A stretch of 64,000 nucleotides of DNA from Comamonas composti DSM 21721. GTDB taxonomy: Bacteria > Pseudomonadota > Gammaproteobacteria > Burkholderiales > Burkholderiaceae_C. The translations under genes were made by a program, and so were the position numbers. The notes beneath the pieces are model-generated. The model was not told the origin of the DNA. It did not search any database and was given only the letters and a program-made list of their open reading frames with translations. Shown here one piece after another: positions 7,239 through 16,097 of this stretch (its first letter is position 1; each line of letters begins with the position of its first letter). The DNA lies in NCBI RefSeq assembly GCF_000429845.1, contig NZ_AUCQ01000014.1, forward strand, positions 62,001 to 126,000. Direction: 5' to 3'.

Positions 7239-8594
7239 TCAACCGTGACGGCGGGCAGGCTCGCGCATGAGCACGAACTCTTCGGCCGATGTGGGGTGCA
7301 GGGCCATGGTGTTGTCGAAATCGCTCTTGGTTGCGCCCGCCGTGATGGCAATGGCCAGGCTTTGCATGATTTCTGGTGCATCGCCGCCGAGCATATGGAT
7401 GCCCACCACGCGGTCGCTTCCGCGATCGACGATGAGCTTCATGAAGCTGCGCTCCTGGCTGCCCACAAAGGCCTTCTTCATAGGCCGGAACTGGCTGGTA
7501 TAGACATCGACAGGGCCTTGTTCCATGGCCTGGGCTTCGGTCAGTCCGACACTGGCCATGGGCGGAGAGCAGAACACGGCGCTTGCAATATTGCGGTGTT
7601 CGATCTGCCTGGGCCTGGAGCCGAACTCGGTGTCCGCGAAGGCGCGGCCTTCTGCAATTGCCACCGGGGTCAGGTTGACGCGGTTGGTCACATCGCCAAT
7701 CGCCCAGACCCCGGCCGCCTTGGTGCGGCTTTGAGCATCCACGGGAATGGCGCCTGCTGCATCCAGCTCTATATCCCGGCTCTCCAGCCCCAGTCCGCTC
7801 ACATTGGGATGGCGGCCCGTGGCATTGAGGGCCGCCTTGGCTTGCAGGCTGGCGGCACCGCTTCTCTGCAGGGAAAAGCCCTGGCCGGTCTGCTGCAATT
7901 CCTGCATCTGTGATTCGGGCTCGAGCTTCACACCCTGGCGTTGCAGGGACTCGGCAGCCAGAAGGCGCAGGTCCTCATCAAAGCCGCGCAAGGGCAGCTT
8001 GCCCCGATAAGCCATAGTGACCTGGGAGCCCAGGCCCGCAAGAATGCTCGCAAATTCAACGGCGATATAGCCTGCGCCCAGCACCAGGATGGACTCGGGC
8101 AATTGATCGAGATCGAGTATTTCGTTCGAGGTCCAGGCCTTTTCTATGCCCGTAAAGGCTGTGCTTGTGGGTGCGCCGCCGCTGGCAATCAGAATGCGAT
8201 CCGCTTCAAGGCCCTGCCCGTTGACTTCGACACGGCGTGGGCCTGCAAGACGTGCATGGCCCATGAGGACCTGGACGCCGGCGCTGGACAGCATTTGTGC
8301 ATAGATCTGCTCCAGCCGCGCCAGCTCCTTGTTCTTGGCCTCGGTCCAGCGTCCCATCTCGAAGTGCGCTGCGCCGGTAGACCAGCCAAAGGATGCAGCC
8401 TCGTCCCAGATGCCGGAGAACTCGGAGGCATACATCATGAGCTTTTTGGGGATGCAGCCGCGCAGCACGCAGGTGCCGCCTATGCGGCTGGCTTCCACGA
8501 GCAGCACCTTGGCCCCATAGGATGCGGCGCGGCGCGCTGCTGCAATACCACCGGAGCCGGCGCCTATGACGATGAGATCGAATCGAGACTGCAT
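7239..8594 (-). CDS. Glutathione-reductase-like NADPH disulfide reductase
   Basis: A 451-residue flavoprotein disulfide reductase. FAD site GAGSGG at 11-16; redox-active Cys42 and Cys47 in GGTCVLRGC; NAD(P) site GAGYIAVE at 173-180; Arg197 and Arg203 in AYRGKLPLRGFD, typical of NADPH-using glutathione reductases; and the C-terminal catalytic His433-Glu438 pair in HPTSAEEF. By family it would be called glutathione reductase (gor). Its place between the LysR and Bug genes of a 3-mercaptopropionate cluster suggests instead that it reduces 3,3'-dithiodipropionate to two thiols, the job done by a related flavoprotein (LpdA) in Advenella. Fold and chemistry are clear; the substrate is inference. 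Confidence 0.9.
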   Translation of the reverse strand: MQSRFDLIVIGAGSGGIAAARRAASYGAKVLLVEASRIGGTCVLRGCIPKKLMMYASEFSGIWDEAASFGWSTGAAHFEMGRWTEAKNKELARLEQIYAQMLSSAGVQVLMGHARLAGPRRVEVNGQGLEADRILIASGGAPTSTAFTGIEKAWTSNEILDLDQLPESILVLGAGYIAVEFASILAGLGSQVTMAYRGKLPLRGFDEDLRLLAAESLQRQGVKLEPESQMQELQQTGQGFSLQRSGAASLQAKAALNATGRHPNVSGLGLESRDIELDAAGAIPVDAQSRTKAAGVWAIGDVTNRVNLTPVAIAEGRAFADTEFGSRPRQIEHRNIASAVFCSPPMASVGLTEAQAMEQGPVDVYTSQFRPMKKAFVGSQERSFMKLIVDRGSDRVVGIHMLGGDAPEIMQSLAIAITAGATKSDFDNTMALHPTSAEEFVLMREPARRHG

Positions 8595-8700
8595 GTTCTT
8601 TTGATGAAATTGAAAGATTTATATTCTATGGAAGCCTGAAAATCTCTGCTGATGCATGTCAATTCCTGCTGGTTTATGATTTTCAGGTTTGATATTTTGA

Positions 8701-8732
8701 AAAATCCGCCATTTATAAATGGCGGATTTTTT
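8701..8732 (-). terminator. Strong intrinsic terminator after the Bug receptor gene
   Basis: AAATCCGCCATTTA and TAAATGGCGGATTT form a perfect 14-bp stem with T-runs on either strand. It starts a few bases past the receptor stop codon (8735-8737), so it ends that transcript. It would also stop any opposing transcription. Confidence 0.9.
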
Positions 8733-8734
8733 AT

Positions 8735-9709
8735 TTACTGATTGCTGAAGTCGAGATTGGCTTTCTTGGCTGCGGAAACGTATTTGTTCAAATCCTCCAC
8801 AATCTTCTGACTCATCTTTTCGGGGCTGCTGGGAGTGACCTCGATGTCAAAGCCCTCTATGCGGGATTTGACATCTGGCATGGCCAGAATCTTGTTCAAG
8901 GTGGCATTTGTCTTGTTGACGATCTCTGCAGGCGTGCCTGCAGGAAAAACCAGCCCATACCAGACCCCGACCTCGAAGTCACCGGGTACGCCGGCCTCGC
9001 CCAGATGCGGCACATCGGGGAAAGAGGGCGAACGCTTGCGTCCCGTGACCATGAGCGGGCGCAGCTTGCCCGAGGTGATGAAGGGCTTGGTGGCCGTGGT
9101 CGTGTCGATGATGTATTCGACCTCCTTGGACAGCATGGCATTGAGCGCGGGAGAGCTTCCCTTGTAAGGCACATGCACGCCCTGCAGGTTGGTGGCGGTC
9201 TTGATCATTTCGGCCGCGAAGTAGGTGCCGAAGCAGCAGGACGCATAGCTGAACTTGTTCTTGTTGTCCCGAGCTGCCGCTTCCAGCTCCTTGAAGCTCT
9301 TGTAGGGGGAGCTGTTGTCCACCGCCAGCACATAGGCGGATTGGCCGACCATGCCTATGGAGGCCAGGTCATTGATGGGGTCCATGGGAAAGTTCTTCTT
9401 GACCACTTTGTTCAAGGCAAAGCTGCTGGTCGTCAAACCCATGGTGTAGCCATCTTTTTCCGCGCGCGCGACGGTTTGCATGGCAATCACCATATCGCCC
9501 CCGGGCTTGTTTTGCACCACGACCGGCGTCTCCCACTGCTCGCCGAGCTTCTGACCTATCAGGCGTACAAGCAGGTCCGATGCTCCGCCGGGTGCAAACG
9601 GAACAATCATGGTGAGGGGCTTGCCTTTTTGTGGATAGTCCTGGGCCGTTGCAAGACCACCAGCGAACATCATGGAAATCGCGGTCAATGCCGTGAATAC
9701 GCTTTTCAT
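8735..9709 (-). CDS. Bug/TctC-family periplasmic solute-binding receptor
   Basis: A 324-residue tripartite-tricarboxylate-type receptor. A Sec signal peptide (about 1-22, ending AGGLATAQ) precedes the mature protein. Family features are TMIVPFAPGGASDLLVRLIG, the NKPGGDMVIAMQTV loop, and VPYKGSSPALNAML. Such proteins bind small carboxylates in the periplasm for a TctAB transporter, usually encoded elsewhere, as here. CGGAGA precedes the start, and the upstream DNA is AT-rich. Its place at the end of the 3-mercaptopropionate cluster, with its own terminator, suggests that it captures 3,3'-dithiodipropionate or a relative. The ligand is inference; the family is certain. Confidence 0.9.
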   Translation of the reverse strand: MKSVFTALTAISMMFAGGLATAQDYPQKGKPLTMIVPFAPGGASDLLVRLIGQKLGEQWETPVVVQNKPGGDMVIAMQTVARAEKDGYTMGLTTSSFALNKVVKKNFPMDPINDLASIGMVGQSAYVLAVDNSSPYKSFKELEAAARDNKNKFSYASCCFGTYFAAEMIKTATNLQGVHVPYKGSSPALNAMLSKEVEYIIDTTTATKPFITSGKLRPLMVTGRKRSPSFPDVPHLGEAGVPGDFEVGVWYGLVFPAGTPAEIVNKTNATLNKILAMPDVKSRIEGFDIEVTPSSPEKMSQKIVEDLNKYVSAAKKANLDFSNQ

Positions 9710-9964
9710 ATTATGTCTCCGTTAATTTTTGATTAATTCTGTGAAATCTCGGAAAATCGATAATCAAGATTAAGTCAAGATTATTGAGTCCTGAGAGTGA
9801 CAATATATGCGAGCCCCATGAATTTGTGATTAGCGATTGTCAATGCTCAATATCGGTTATTTTTGATCTCGGCAGGCTCCGCCGGGGCCGAGAGCAGGCT
9901 TGCGTTGAAGCTGCGGCAGGGCAACATGGCGAGACGGCTGCGAGTCAGGCGGCCCGCAGCTTTA
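9710..9964. other. Non-coding region upstream of the Bug gene
   Basis: This stretch holds no convincing gene. The first 150 bases are AT-rich and contain TTGACT (9773-9778, minus strand) and several TTGATTA-like words, plausible as promoter and LysR-type sites for the receptor gene. The remainder is GC-rich up to the MITE copy and shows nothing I recognise. Confidence 0.4.
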
Positions 9965-10231
9965 GAACGTGTTTACGATCTCCTCGGTGCCGCGCCAGTG
10001 TCTGTGCGGGATGGGATGCAAGGCGCGACACCGCAGCAATAGCCGTGCTATTGCGAGGATTCTCAACGCTGTAGACCGCCCGCAAAGGCACTGTCCCGAA
10101 GGGTTGGAGCGAAATCGGGCTATTTTCTAGCGCTAAAGCTTGCTTGCACCCCGGTGCAAGCTGCGCCCCATCGCTTTGAACTCATCCCGATTGCGCTCCA
10201 ACGCGGCAGCGTAGAGATCGTAAACACGTTC
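9965..10231 (+). mobile_element. MITE-like repeat, copy B
   Basis: A 267-bp copy with 18-bp terminal inverted repeats, GAACGTGTTTACGATCTC (left) and its exact complement GAGATCGTAAACACGTTC (right). Flanks are TTA on the left and TTG on the right. It is nearly identical to copy C and in the same orientation, with both internal hairpin modules. It ends 9 bases beyond the stop codon of the minus-strand LysR gene, so it lies in that gene's 3' region. Confidence 0.85.
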
Positions 10232-10240
10232 TTGGAGCCA

Positions 10241-11149
10241 TCAGTTTCTGGTGGTGCTGTGCTTGCGCACGTCTTCCCAGAAAGCGCGTGCGACAGGCGA
10301 GAGCCTGGCCTGGTTCAGACAGGCCAGGCCTATGTAGCGCGAGGCCCCTGGATTGATGGGCTTGAACACCACGCCCGGATAGTGCTCAGGCAAGGCCAGC
10401 TTGGCAAGAATGGACACGCCACGGGATGCGGCCACGAGCTCGAGTATGGACATCAGCTGGAGCAGCTCGTAGGCCACTTTGGGTGCCATGCCGTTTTTTG
10501 CAAACAGCTTGAGCACCAGGGCCTGGGAGCCCGCACGCGTGAGGATGAAGGGCTGCTGCATCAGATCGGCAAGCTCGATCGTGTCCTGCGTGCTGAGCTC
10601 GTGGTCCTGCGGCAGCACGGCCACGAGCTCGTCCACGGCCAGGGTCAGTGTGTCGAACTCGTGGCTGGGCTTGGGCAGGGTCACCATGGCGAGCTCCACC
10701 CGGCGCTCTATGAGGTCACGCGTGGTCTCTTCGTCGGGCTTTTCGGTGACCATGACCTCGATGCCCGGGTAGCGCTGCTGAAAGCGCTGCAGCAGCGCAG
10801 GCAGGACTCTGACCGTGGCGCTGGCCCCGAAGGAGCCCAGGCGCAGCAGGCCGGTCTTGAGCTCGGCTCCGGCCTGGGCCGTGGCCTGAACGAGCTGCAG
10901 CGACTCGAAGACGTCGCGTATGTGTGGCAGAACCTGTTCGCCGGTATAGGTGAGCTTGATGCCTGTTCCATTGCGGTCCACGAGCTCGGCGCCCAGACCT
11001 TCCTCCAGTGCCCGCAGCGCATGGCTGGTGGCTGAGGGCGACATGCCGATCTTGGCACCGGCGCTGGCAATGCCTTCCGAGGAGACGAGGGACAGAAACA
11101 GCTCCAGCTGGCGCAAGGTGGGAAAATTCACGGGGGCAGGATGCTTCAT
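10241..11149 (-). CDS. LysR-family transcriptional regulator
   Basis: A 302-residue LysR regulator. The helix-turn-helix is near residues 12-66 (GIASAGAKIGMSPSATSHALRALEEGLG), followed by an effector-binding domain ending in a C-terminal ASRGVSIL segment typical of the family. It lies head-to-tail with the exporter gene, whose stop is about 100 bases upstream, so the two may be one transcript. The target and effector are unknown. It could regulate the exporter or, less likely, the Bug gene downstream of it. Confidence 0.88.
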   Translation of the reverse strand: MKHPAPVNFPTLRQLELFLSLVSSEGIASAGAKIGMSPSATSHALRALEEGLGAELVDRNGTGIKLTYTGEQVLPHIRDVFESLQLVQATAQAGAELKTGLLRLGSFGASATVRVLPALLQRFQQRYPGIEVMVTEKPDEETTRDLIERRVELAMVTLPKPSHEFDTLTLAVDELVAVLPQDHELSTQDTIELADLMQQPFILTRAGSQALVLKLFAKNGMAPKVAYELLQLMSILELVAASRGVSILAKLALPEHYPGVVFKPINPGASRYIGLACLNQARLSPVARAFWEDVRKHSTTRN

Positions 11150-11252
11150 TGTTGTTCTTGGGTGGGCGCCATCTTCGATCAGGACTTGCGCGGGCGATTT
11201 CTTCGGTGCTGTGCACTGCCCCAGGGGTTGGCTCCGGCCGGGGTGGTTCGTA

Positions 11253-12473
11253 TCAGTTGGCCTCGGCGTGCCTTCCTATTTCCGGCCAGCGATGATGCAG
11301 ATAAATCCATGAGGCCAAGCCGATGAGCATGAGGCTGATCGAGCCCAGGGCCAGCAGCAGGGCGGAGTGCATCACAAGGGGTGCGAGCACACCCGCCACA
11401 ATGCCGTTGGCCGTGGAGCCCACGACGGCCTGCAGCGAGGAAGCCAGGCCGCGGCGCTCCGGGTGTATGTCCAGCACCAGCAGCGTGACCACGGGCACCA
11501 TCATGGCCCAGCCGAAGGAGAACACACCAATGGGAATCATGGCCCAGCTGGCATGGGGAGGCCACAGCAGATTGGCTGCCAGATTCACCAGGGACACTGC
11601 CAGCATAATCACAAAACCGTGGCGTATCTGGCGCTTGGGGGGAATGCGTCCGGCCAGCCGCCCGCTGACCCAGGCGCCGGCCATGATGCCGGCGATGGAG
11701 ATCATGAAGAACCAGAAGAACTGCGTGGGCTCAAGCTGCAAAAGCTCGCCCAGAAAGGCGGGGGCGCACAGAACATACAGGAACATGCCGTTGAATGGCA
11801 CGCCGCTGGCCAGGGCCAGCAGCAGAAAGCGCGGATCGCTGCACAGGGTCCGATAGCCCTGCATCAAGGGCTTGATGCGAAACGGCTGGCGCATCTCCTG
11901 AGGTAGAGACTCGGGCAGGTAACGCCAGTTGATGCTCCACAGCAGAACACCGACCAGGGTCAGAAACCAGAACACCGCAGCCCAGCCCAGATGCACGAAC
12001 AGCCAGCCGCCGACCATGGGTGCCAGTGCGGGGGCAATGCCGAAGAAAATGGTGATCTGGGCCATGACGCGCTGGGCCTGGGCCGGTGCAAACAGATCAC
12101 GCACCACGGCGCGCGAAACCACGATGCCGGCGCCGGTGGAGAGGCCTTGCAGCGCACGGAAGAAAATCAGCTGTCCAATGCTCTCCGACAGTGCGCAACC
12201 TGCCGAGGCCAGTGTGAACATGGCCAGACCCGTGAGCACGACGGGGCGGCGCCCGAAGCTGTCGGCCAGCGCACCATGGAACAGGTTCATGAACGCGAAG
12301 CCGAACAAATAGGCGGAAAGGGTTTGCTGCATTTGCAGCGGCGTGGCGTCCAGTGCCAGGGCAATGCCGGAGAAGGCCGGAATATAGGTGTCTATGGAGA
12401 ACGGCCCCAGCATGCCGAGGACGGCAAGCAGAACGGCCAGGGCCCAGAGAGGGCCTTGCCAGAGTGGATGCAT
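11253..12473 (-). CDS. MFS multidrug exporter, Bcr/CflA family
   Basis: A 406-residue, 12-helix major facilitator protein. LGPFSIDTYIPAF in helix 1 and GALADSFGRRPVVLTGL after helix 2 are the Bcr/CflA signatures; ARAVVRDLF follows in helix 5. Family members export drugs, sulfonamides, bicyclomycin or cysteine by proton antiport. I chose the ATG that starts MHPLWQGPLWAL; an in-frame GTG 39 bases upstream would add 13 hydrophilic residues. No gene of its substrate pathway is adjacent. Cysteine or thiol export is known for Bcr, which is at least compatible with the thiol cluster nearby, but this is speculation. Confidence 0.87.
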   Translation of the reverse strand: MHPLWQGPLWALAVLLAVLGMLGPFSIDTYIPAFSGIALALDATPLQMQQTLSAYLFGFAFMNLFHGALADSFGRRPVVLTGLAMFTLASAGCALSESIGQLIFFRALQGLSTGAGIVVSRAVVRDLFAPAQAQRVMAQITIFFGIAPALAPMVGGWLFVHLGWAAVFWFLTLVGVLLWSINWRYLPESLPQEMRQPFRIKPLMQGYRTLCSDPRFLLLALASGVPFNGMFLYVLCAPAFLGELLQLEPTQFFWFFMISIAGIMAGAWVSGRLAGRIPPKRQIRHGFVIMLAVSLVNLAANLLWPPHASWAMIPIGVFSFGWAMMVPVVTLLVLDIHPERRGLASSLQAVVGSTANGIVAGVLAPLVMHSALLLALGSISLMLIGLASWIYLHHRWPEIGRHAEAN

Positions 12474-12697
12474 AAGAGTGATGAACTTGAGTCGGCCCGC
12501 TGCTGACGGCACCCAAGCATGCCACAGTCTTCAGGGTTTGCCATGCCCGAGTGTGCAGGCCATGCCAGGCCTGGCTGTGCGGCAAGCAGGGCCTTGGCCT
12601 CTCCTGCGCAAGGGAATTCATGCTGGCTGCGGGCCTCGGATGGCGCAAGCGTCATGAGGGCTCTGTCATCCCTGTCTGTGTGCAGGCATGGGTCTTA

Positions 12698-12964
12698 GAA
12701 CGTGTTTACGATCTCCTCGGTGCCGCGCCAGTGTCTTTGCGGGATGGGATACGAGGCGCGACACCGCAGCAATAGCCGTGCTATTGCGAGGATTCGCAAC
12801 GCTGTAGACCGCCCGCAAAGGCACTGGCCCCAAGGGTTGGAGCGAAATCGGGCGATTTCTTCGCGCTGTGGCTTGCTTGCACCCCGGTGCAAACTGCGCC
12901 CCATCGCTTTGAACTCATCCCGATTGCGCTCCAACGCGGCAGCGTAGAGATCGTAAACACGTTC
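12698..12964 (+). mobile_element. MITE-like repeat, copy C
   Basis: A 267-bp copy flanked by TTA on both sides, with terminal repeats identical to copy B. Internal stems are CCAGTGTCTTTGCGGG/CCCGCAAAGGCACTGG and GGTTGGAGCGAAATCGGG/CCCGATTGCGCTCCAAC, with the central palindrome CTTGCACCCCGGTGCAA. It fills most of the gap between the exporter gene and the AraC gene and may carry or displace the promoter of either. There is no coding capacity. Confidence 0.85.
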
Positions 12965-13038
12965 TTATAAGATATCCAGCGCCCCCACCGGTTTTGCTTT
13001 CAGGCATCCATCAGCTTTTGATGAAAGGTGTGGCGCAT

Positions 13039-14019
13039 ATGGTGCAGTTGCTTTCTCCTCATGGCAGGGCATCCACGCATGGGCTTGCCGTGTGCGACCG
13101 GATCGCCTACTGGGAGGCGCAGAACGCTTCGCGTCTGGTTGGTCTTAAATGCTCCACCCATGCCGAGCAGGGGCTGCTGGTGAGCAAGCTGCATTACGAC
13201 CTGGGACTTGTGCAGCTGACCGAGATTCGCGGCAACCAGCATGTGATCGAGCGTCCCAGGGACATGCTCAAGACCCATCCCAAGGATTCGATCTTTGCCT
13301 GTCTGCTGTTGCAGGGCCGTGCATTTTTTCTTCAGGGCGAGGAGTGCATGGCGCTCAATGCGGGCGATGTCATCGTCTATTCCACGGACCGTTGCTATCT
13401 CTACGGCTTTGCGACGGACATGCATCAGGTGGTGGTCGAATGCGATGCCACGGACTTGCTTGGTGAGGCCTGCAGCCGGCGGCCTGCCACGGCCATCAGA
13501 GTCGACCGCTTCGAGGCCGGGTCGGTGCAGATGGCCGTGGAGCTCAAGTCGGCCGTGCTCGGCTTTTTGCAGCATCCGTCCGTGGACGAGGTGGATTCGG
13601 TATCGCTGCGCTGCCGCGCTGCCTTGCACATGCTGGTGGAAAAGCGTCCGCTCGAGGTCGAAGGCAACGAGGCCTGGCGCTGGCGCCTGCAACAGGCCGA
13701 GATCTATATTCGCGACAACCTTGACAGAAGCGACCTCGATGCGAGCGAGGTGGCGCAGGCCCTGGGTATCTCGGTCAGGCATCTGAACCGCATCTTTGCG
13801 CGCAATGAATCGAGTACGAGCGGCTGGATCTGGCGCCAGCGCGTGCTGCGCGCCGAGCAGGAAATGCAGCGCCATCTGGGACGCTCGCTGTCCCTGGGGG
13901 ATTTGTCGCTGAGCCTGGGCTTTGCGAGTCAGTCGCACTTCTCACGGGTCTTCAGACGCCATTTCCATATGAGCCCCGGTGAGTACCGGCAAAAGCTGCT
14001 CTCGGGAAAGTCCGCATGA
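13039..14019 (+). CDS. AraC-family transcriptional regulator
   Basis: A regulator of about 326 residues. An N-terminal AraC-binding-like (cupin) domain covers roughly 1-190, and a C-terminal AraC double helix-turn-helix has SEVAQALGISVRHLNRIFARN and LSLSLGFASQSHFSRVFRRHF ending in MSPGEYRQ. I prefer ATG 13039 with AAAGGTG upstream; in-frame ATG 13021 or TTG 12994 would lengthen it by 6 or 15 residues. It lies directly ahead of, and parallel to, the cupin/ABC operon, so it is the probable activator of that operon. Its first domain resembles the AraC_binding_2 type common with aromatic catabolism. Confidence 0.88.
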   Translation: MVQLLSPHGRASTHGLAVCDRIAYWEAQNASRLVGLKCSTHAEQGLLVSKLHYDLGLVQLTEIRGNQHVIERPRDMLKTHPKDSIFACLLLQGRAFFLQGEECMALNAGDVIVYSTDRCYLYGFATDMHQVVVECDATDLLGEACSRRPATAIRVDRFEAGSVQMAVELKSAVLGFLQHPSVDEVDSVSLRCRAALHMLVEKRPLEVEGNEAWRWRLQQAEIYIRDNLDRSDLDASEVAQALGISVRHLNRIFARNESSTSGWIWRQRVLRAEQEMQRHLGRSLSLGDLSLSLGFASQSHFSRVFRRHFHMSPGEYRQKLLSGKSA

Positions 14020-14158
14020 GATCGGGGCGGCAATGTCCGTTTTGGGGCAACACGGTGTCCGTTTCGGGCAAGGGAATGCGGCCCTGAATTCCTAGAATTC
14101 CTCCATTGCCGATGCATGGCGCAGCCGCCCGGATCCTTGTTCCACCGCAGGAGTTGCA

Positions 14159-14695
14159 ATGATCGTCAAAGGTGCAGGTCAGGAGTTCTGGAGAGGCATT
14201 CCCGCCATCTCGCAGGTGTTCAAGCCGGACACCCAGCCCGAGTCCTATGTGCCGGATGCGGCCACACACGATATGCGCATGTACGCGCCATTTACCGAGA
14301 CCGTGGCATCGCGGCCGCTCTGGATCTCGCCGCAGCGCAATATGTGGTGCGACATTCTTCTGGCTACCAGTGCCGGCCTGGTGAACCGCCACTACCACCC
14401 GCATGAAGTGTTCGCCTACACGATATCGGGCCAGTGGAGCTATCTCGAGCATGACTGGGTTGCGACCCGGGGGGACTTTGTCTATGAATCTCCAGGAGAA
14501 GGGCACACCCTGGTGGCCCATGAACACGAAGAGGCCATGCGCGTGCTGTTCATCGTCAAGGGCCCCCTGATCTGGCTGGACAGGAACGGCCATGCCGATG
14601 GCTATTTCGATGTGCACGACTACATCGCCATGTGTCGCACGCATTACGAAGCCGTGGGGCTTGGCGCCGCGTATGTGGATGGGCTGTTCCGGTAG
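14159..14695 (+). CDS. 2,4'-dihydroxyacetophenone-dioxygenase-like cupin
   Basis: A 178-residue single-domain cupin. Its sequence NRHYHPHEVFAYTISG, YLEHDWVAT, GDFVYESPGEGHTLV and GPLIWLD matches the 2,4'-dihydroxyacetophenone dioxygenase family, which cleaves the C-C bond beside a carbonyl using non-haem iron. His78, His80 and His116 are the likely metal ligands, with an acidic residue between. It opens the operon that also encodes an ABC importer, an amidase-like protein and an SDR. That suggests oxidative cleavage of an imported aromatic ketone or a related oxo acid. The exact substrate is not evident. Confidence 0.78.
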   Translation: MIVKGAGQEFWRGIPAISQVFKPDTQPESYVPDAATHDMRMYAPFTETVASRPLWISPQRNMWCDILLATSAGLVNRHYHPHEVFAYTISGQWSYLEHDWVATRGDFVYESPGEGHTLVAHEHEEAMRVLFIVKGPLIWLDRNGHADGYFDVHDYIAMCRTHYEAVGLGAAYVDGLFR

Positions 14696-14737
14696 CCGGT
14701 GCAGTCCTCGGTGCTTGAGAAACCGCAAGGAGGCAAG

Positions 14738-15964
14738 ATGAGAAAGACCTATGTCAAGGCCTGCAGTCTGGCCGGGCTCATGGTGGCTGCGATGGCGATG
14801 GCGATGGCTGGTCCGGGCCAGGCACAGGAGCTGCCCAGCGAAATCCGCATAGGCTGGGCGATCTCCAAGACCGGGCCTTATGCAGGCGGTGCGAGCACGA
14901 CGGTGACCCCGAACTACGAGATGTGGAAGGCGGAGCTGGAGAAGGCTGGCGGCATGGAGGTCGCGGGCAAGAAGATTCCGGTCAGGTTTTTCGAGTACGA
15001 CGATCGCAGCAGTTCCGAAGAGGCCGTACGGGCCGTGGAGCGCCTGATCAACCACGACAAGGTGGATTTTGTGCTGCCGCCCTGGGGCACGGCCATGAAT
15101 CTGGCCGTGGGGCCGATTCTCGACCGCCATGGCTATCCGCACCTGGCCACGACCATGATCTCGGACCGGATTCCCGAGTTGCGTGAGCGCTGGCCGAACA
15201 TGTTTTTCTTCACCCTGACCTCCAGCGACTACGCGAGAGGTGTGGTGGCCCTGCTCGGCAAGATGCGCGCCGCAGGCCAGATCCAGGGCCGGGTGGCCGT
15301 GGTCAATGTGGCCGACCAGTTCGGCATAGAGCTGGGAAAGGCCGGGCGCGAGGCCTTGGACAAGGCCGGCTTCGAGCGGGTCTATGACCAGAGCTATCCC
15401 ATGGGAACCCAGGAGTTCCAGCCGCTTCTCAGCGAGATCAAGCGCCGCCAGCCCGAGGTTCTGCTGGCCTTCAGCTACCCGCCCGATACCCTGGCGCTGA
15501 GCGACCAGTCGCGTGCCGTGGGCTTCAATCCCAAGGTGCTCTACACGGCCATAGGCACGGCGTTCCCGGTCTTCAGGGAGCGGCTGGGCGCAAATGCCCA
15601 GGGGGTGCTGGGTCTTGGCGGAGTCAGCGCCGAACTGCCCGTGACGCGAGCCTACCGGGAGCGCCATCTGCAGATGTTCCACAAGGAGGCCGACTACAAC
15701 GGCAGTGCGGTGACCTATGCCACGCTGCAGGTGCTGCAGCAGGCGATTGCCCGCACCCGGTCGGTGGACAGAAAGACCGTCTCCGCCGATATCCGCAACG
15801 GAGTCTTTGATACCGTGGTCGGCCGGTTCAAGCTGCAAAACCGAGTGTGGAGCGAAGCCTCGCTCGTAGGCCAGTGGCAGGGCGGCGTCTTCCAGCCCGT
15901 GGCACCCGATCAGGCGATTGGCTTCAAACCCATACAGGCGCCCAAGCCGGCCTGGAAGCCGTGA
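14738..15964 (+). CDS. ABC importer substrate-binding protein, branched-chain amino acid type
   Basis: A 408-residue periplasmic binding protein of the Leu/Ile/Val (Peripla_BP_6) group. The start has AAGGAGG (14727-14733) in front. A signal peptide spans about residues 1-29 (ending PGQAQ). Mature features are EIRIGWAISKTGPYAGG, the cofold after KIPVRFFEYDDRSS, and VDFVLPPWGTAMN. It delivers its ligand to the two permeases encoded next. Despite the family name, ligands include aromatic acids, amides and urea. Linkage to a cupin dioxygenase and an amidase-like protein argues for an aromatic or amide compound rather than an amino acid. Confidence 0.9.
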   Translation: MRKTYVKACSLAGLMVAAMAMAMAGPGQAQELPSEIRIGWAISKTGPYAGGASTTVTPNYEMWKAELEKAGGMEVAGKKIPVRFFEYDDRSSSEEAVRAVERLINHDKVDFVLPPWGTAMNLAVGPILDRHGYPHLATTMISDRIPELRERWPNMFFFTLTSSDYARGVVALLGKMRAAGQIQGRVAVVNVADQFGIELGKAGREALDKAGFERVYDQSYPMGTQEFQPLLSEIKRRQPEVLLAFSYPPDTLALSDQSRAVGFNPKVLYTAIGTAFPVFRERLGANAQGVLGLGGVSAELPVTRAYRERHLQMFHKEADYNGSAVTYATLQVLQQAIARTRSVDRKTVSADIRNGVFDTVVGRFKLQNRVWSEASLVGQWQGGVFQPVAPDQAIGFKPIQAPKPAWKP

Positions 15965-16097
15965 GCAGCCCCCCCTGGGTCGCTTTGCGCTTTCCCCTCT
16001 CTCTGCGGAGGGGGCGATGCCGGAGCGCAAGTGGCGGCTCTTGGCTTGCATCCCTGGCCTGGCTTCCTCGGCCCGTCCGTTTTTTGAAGGATGACCC

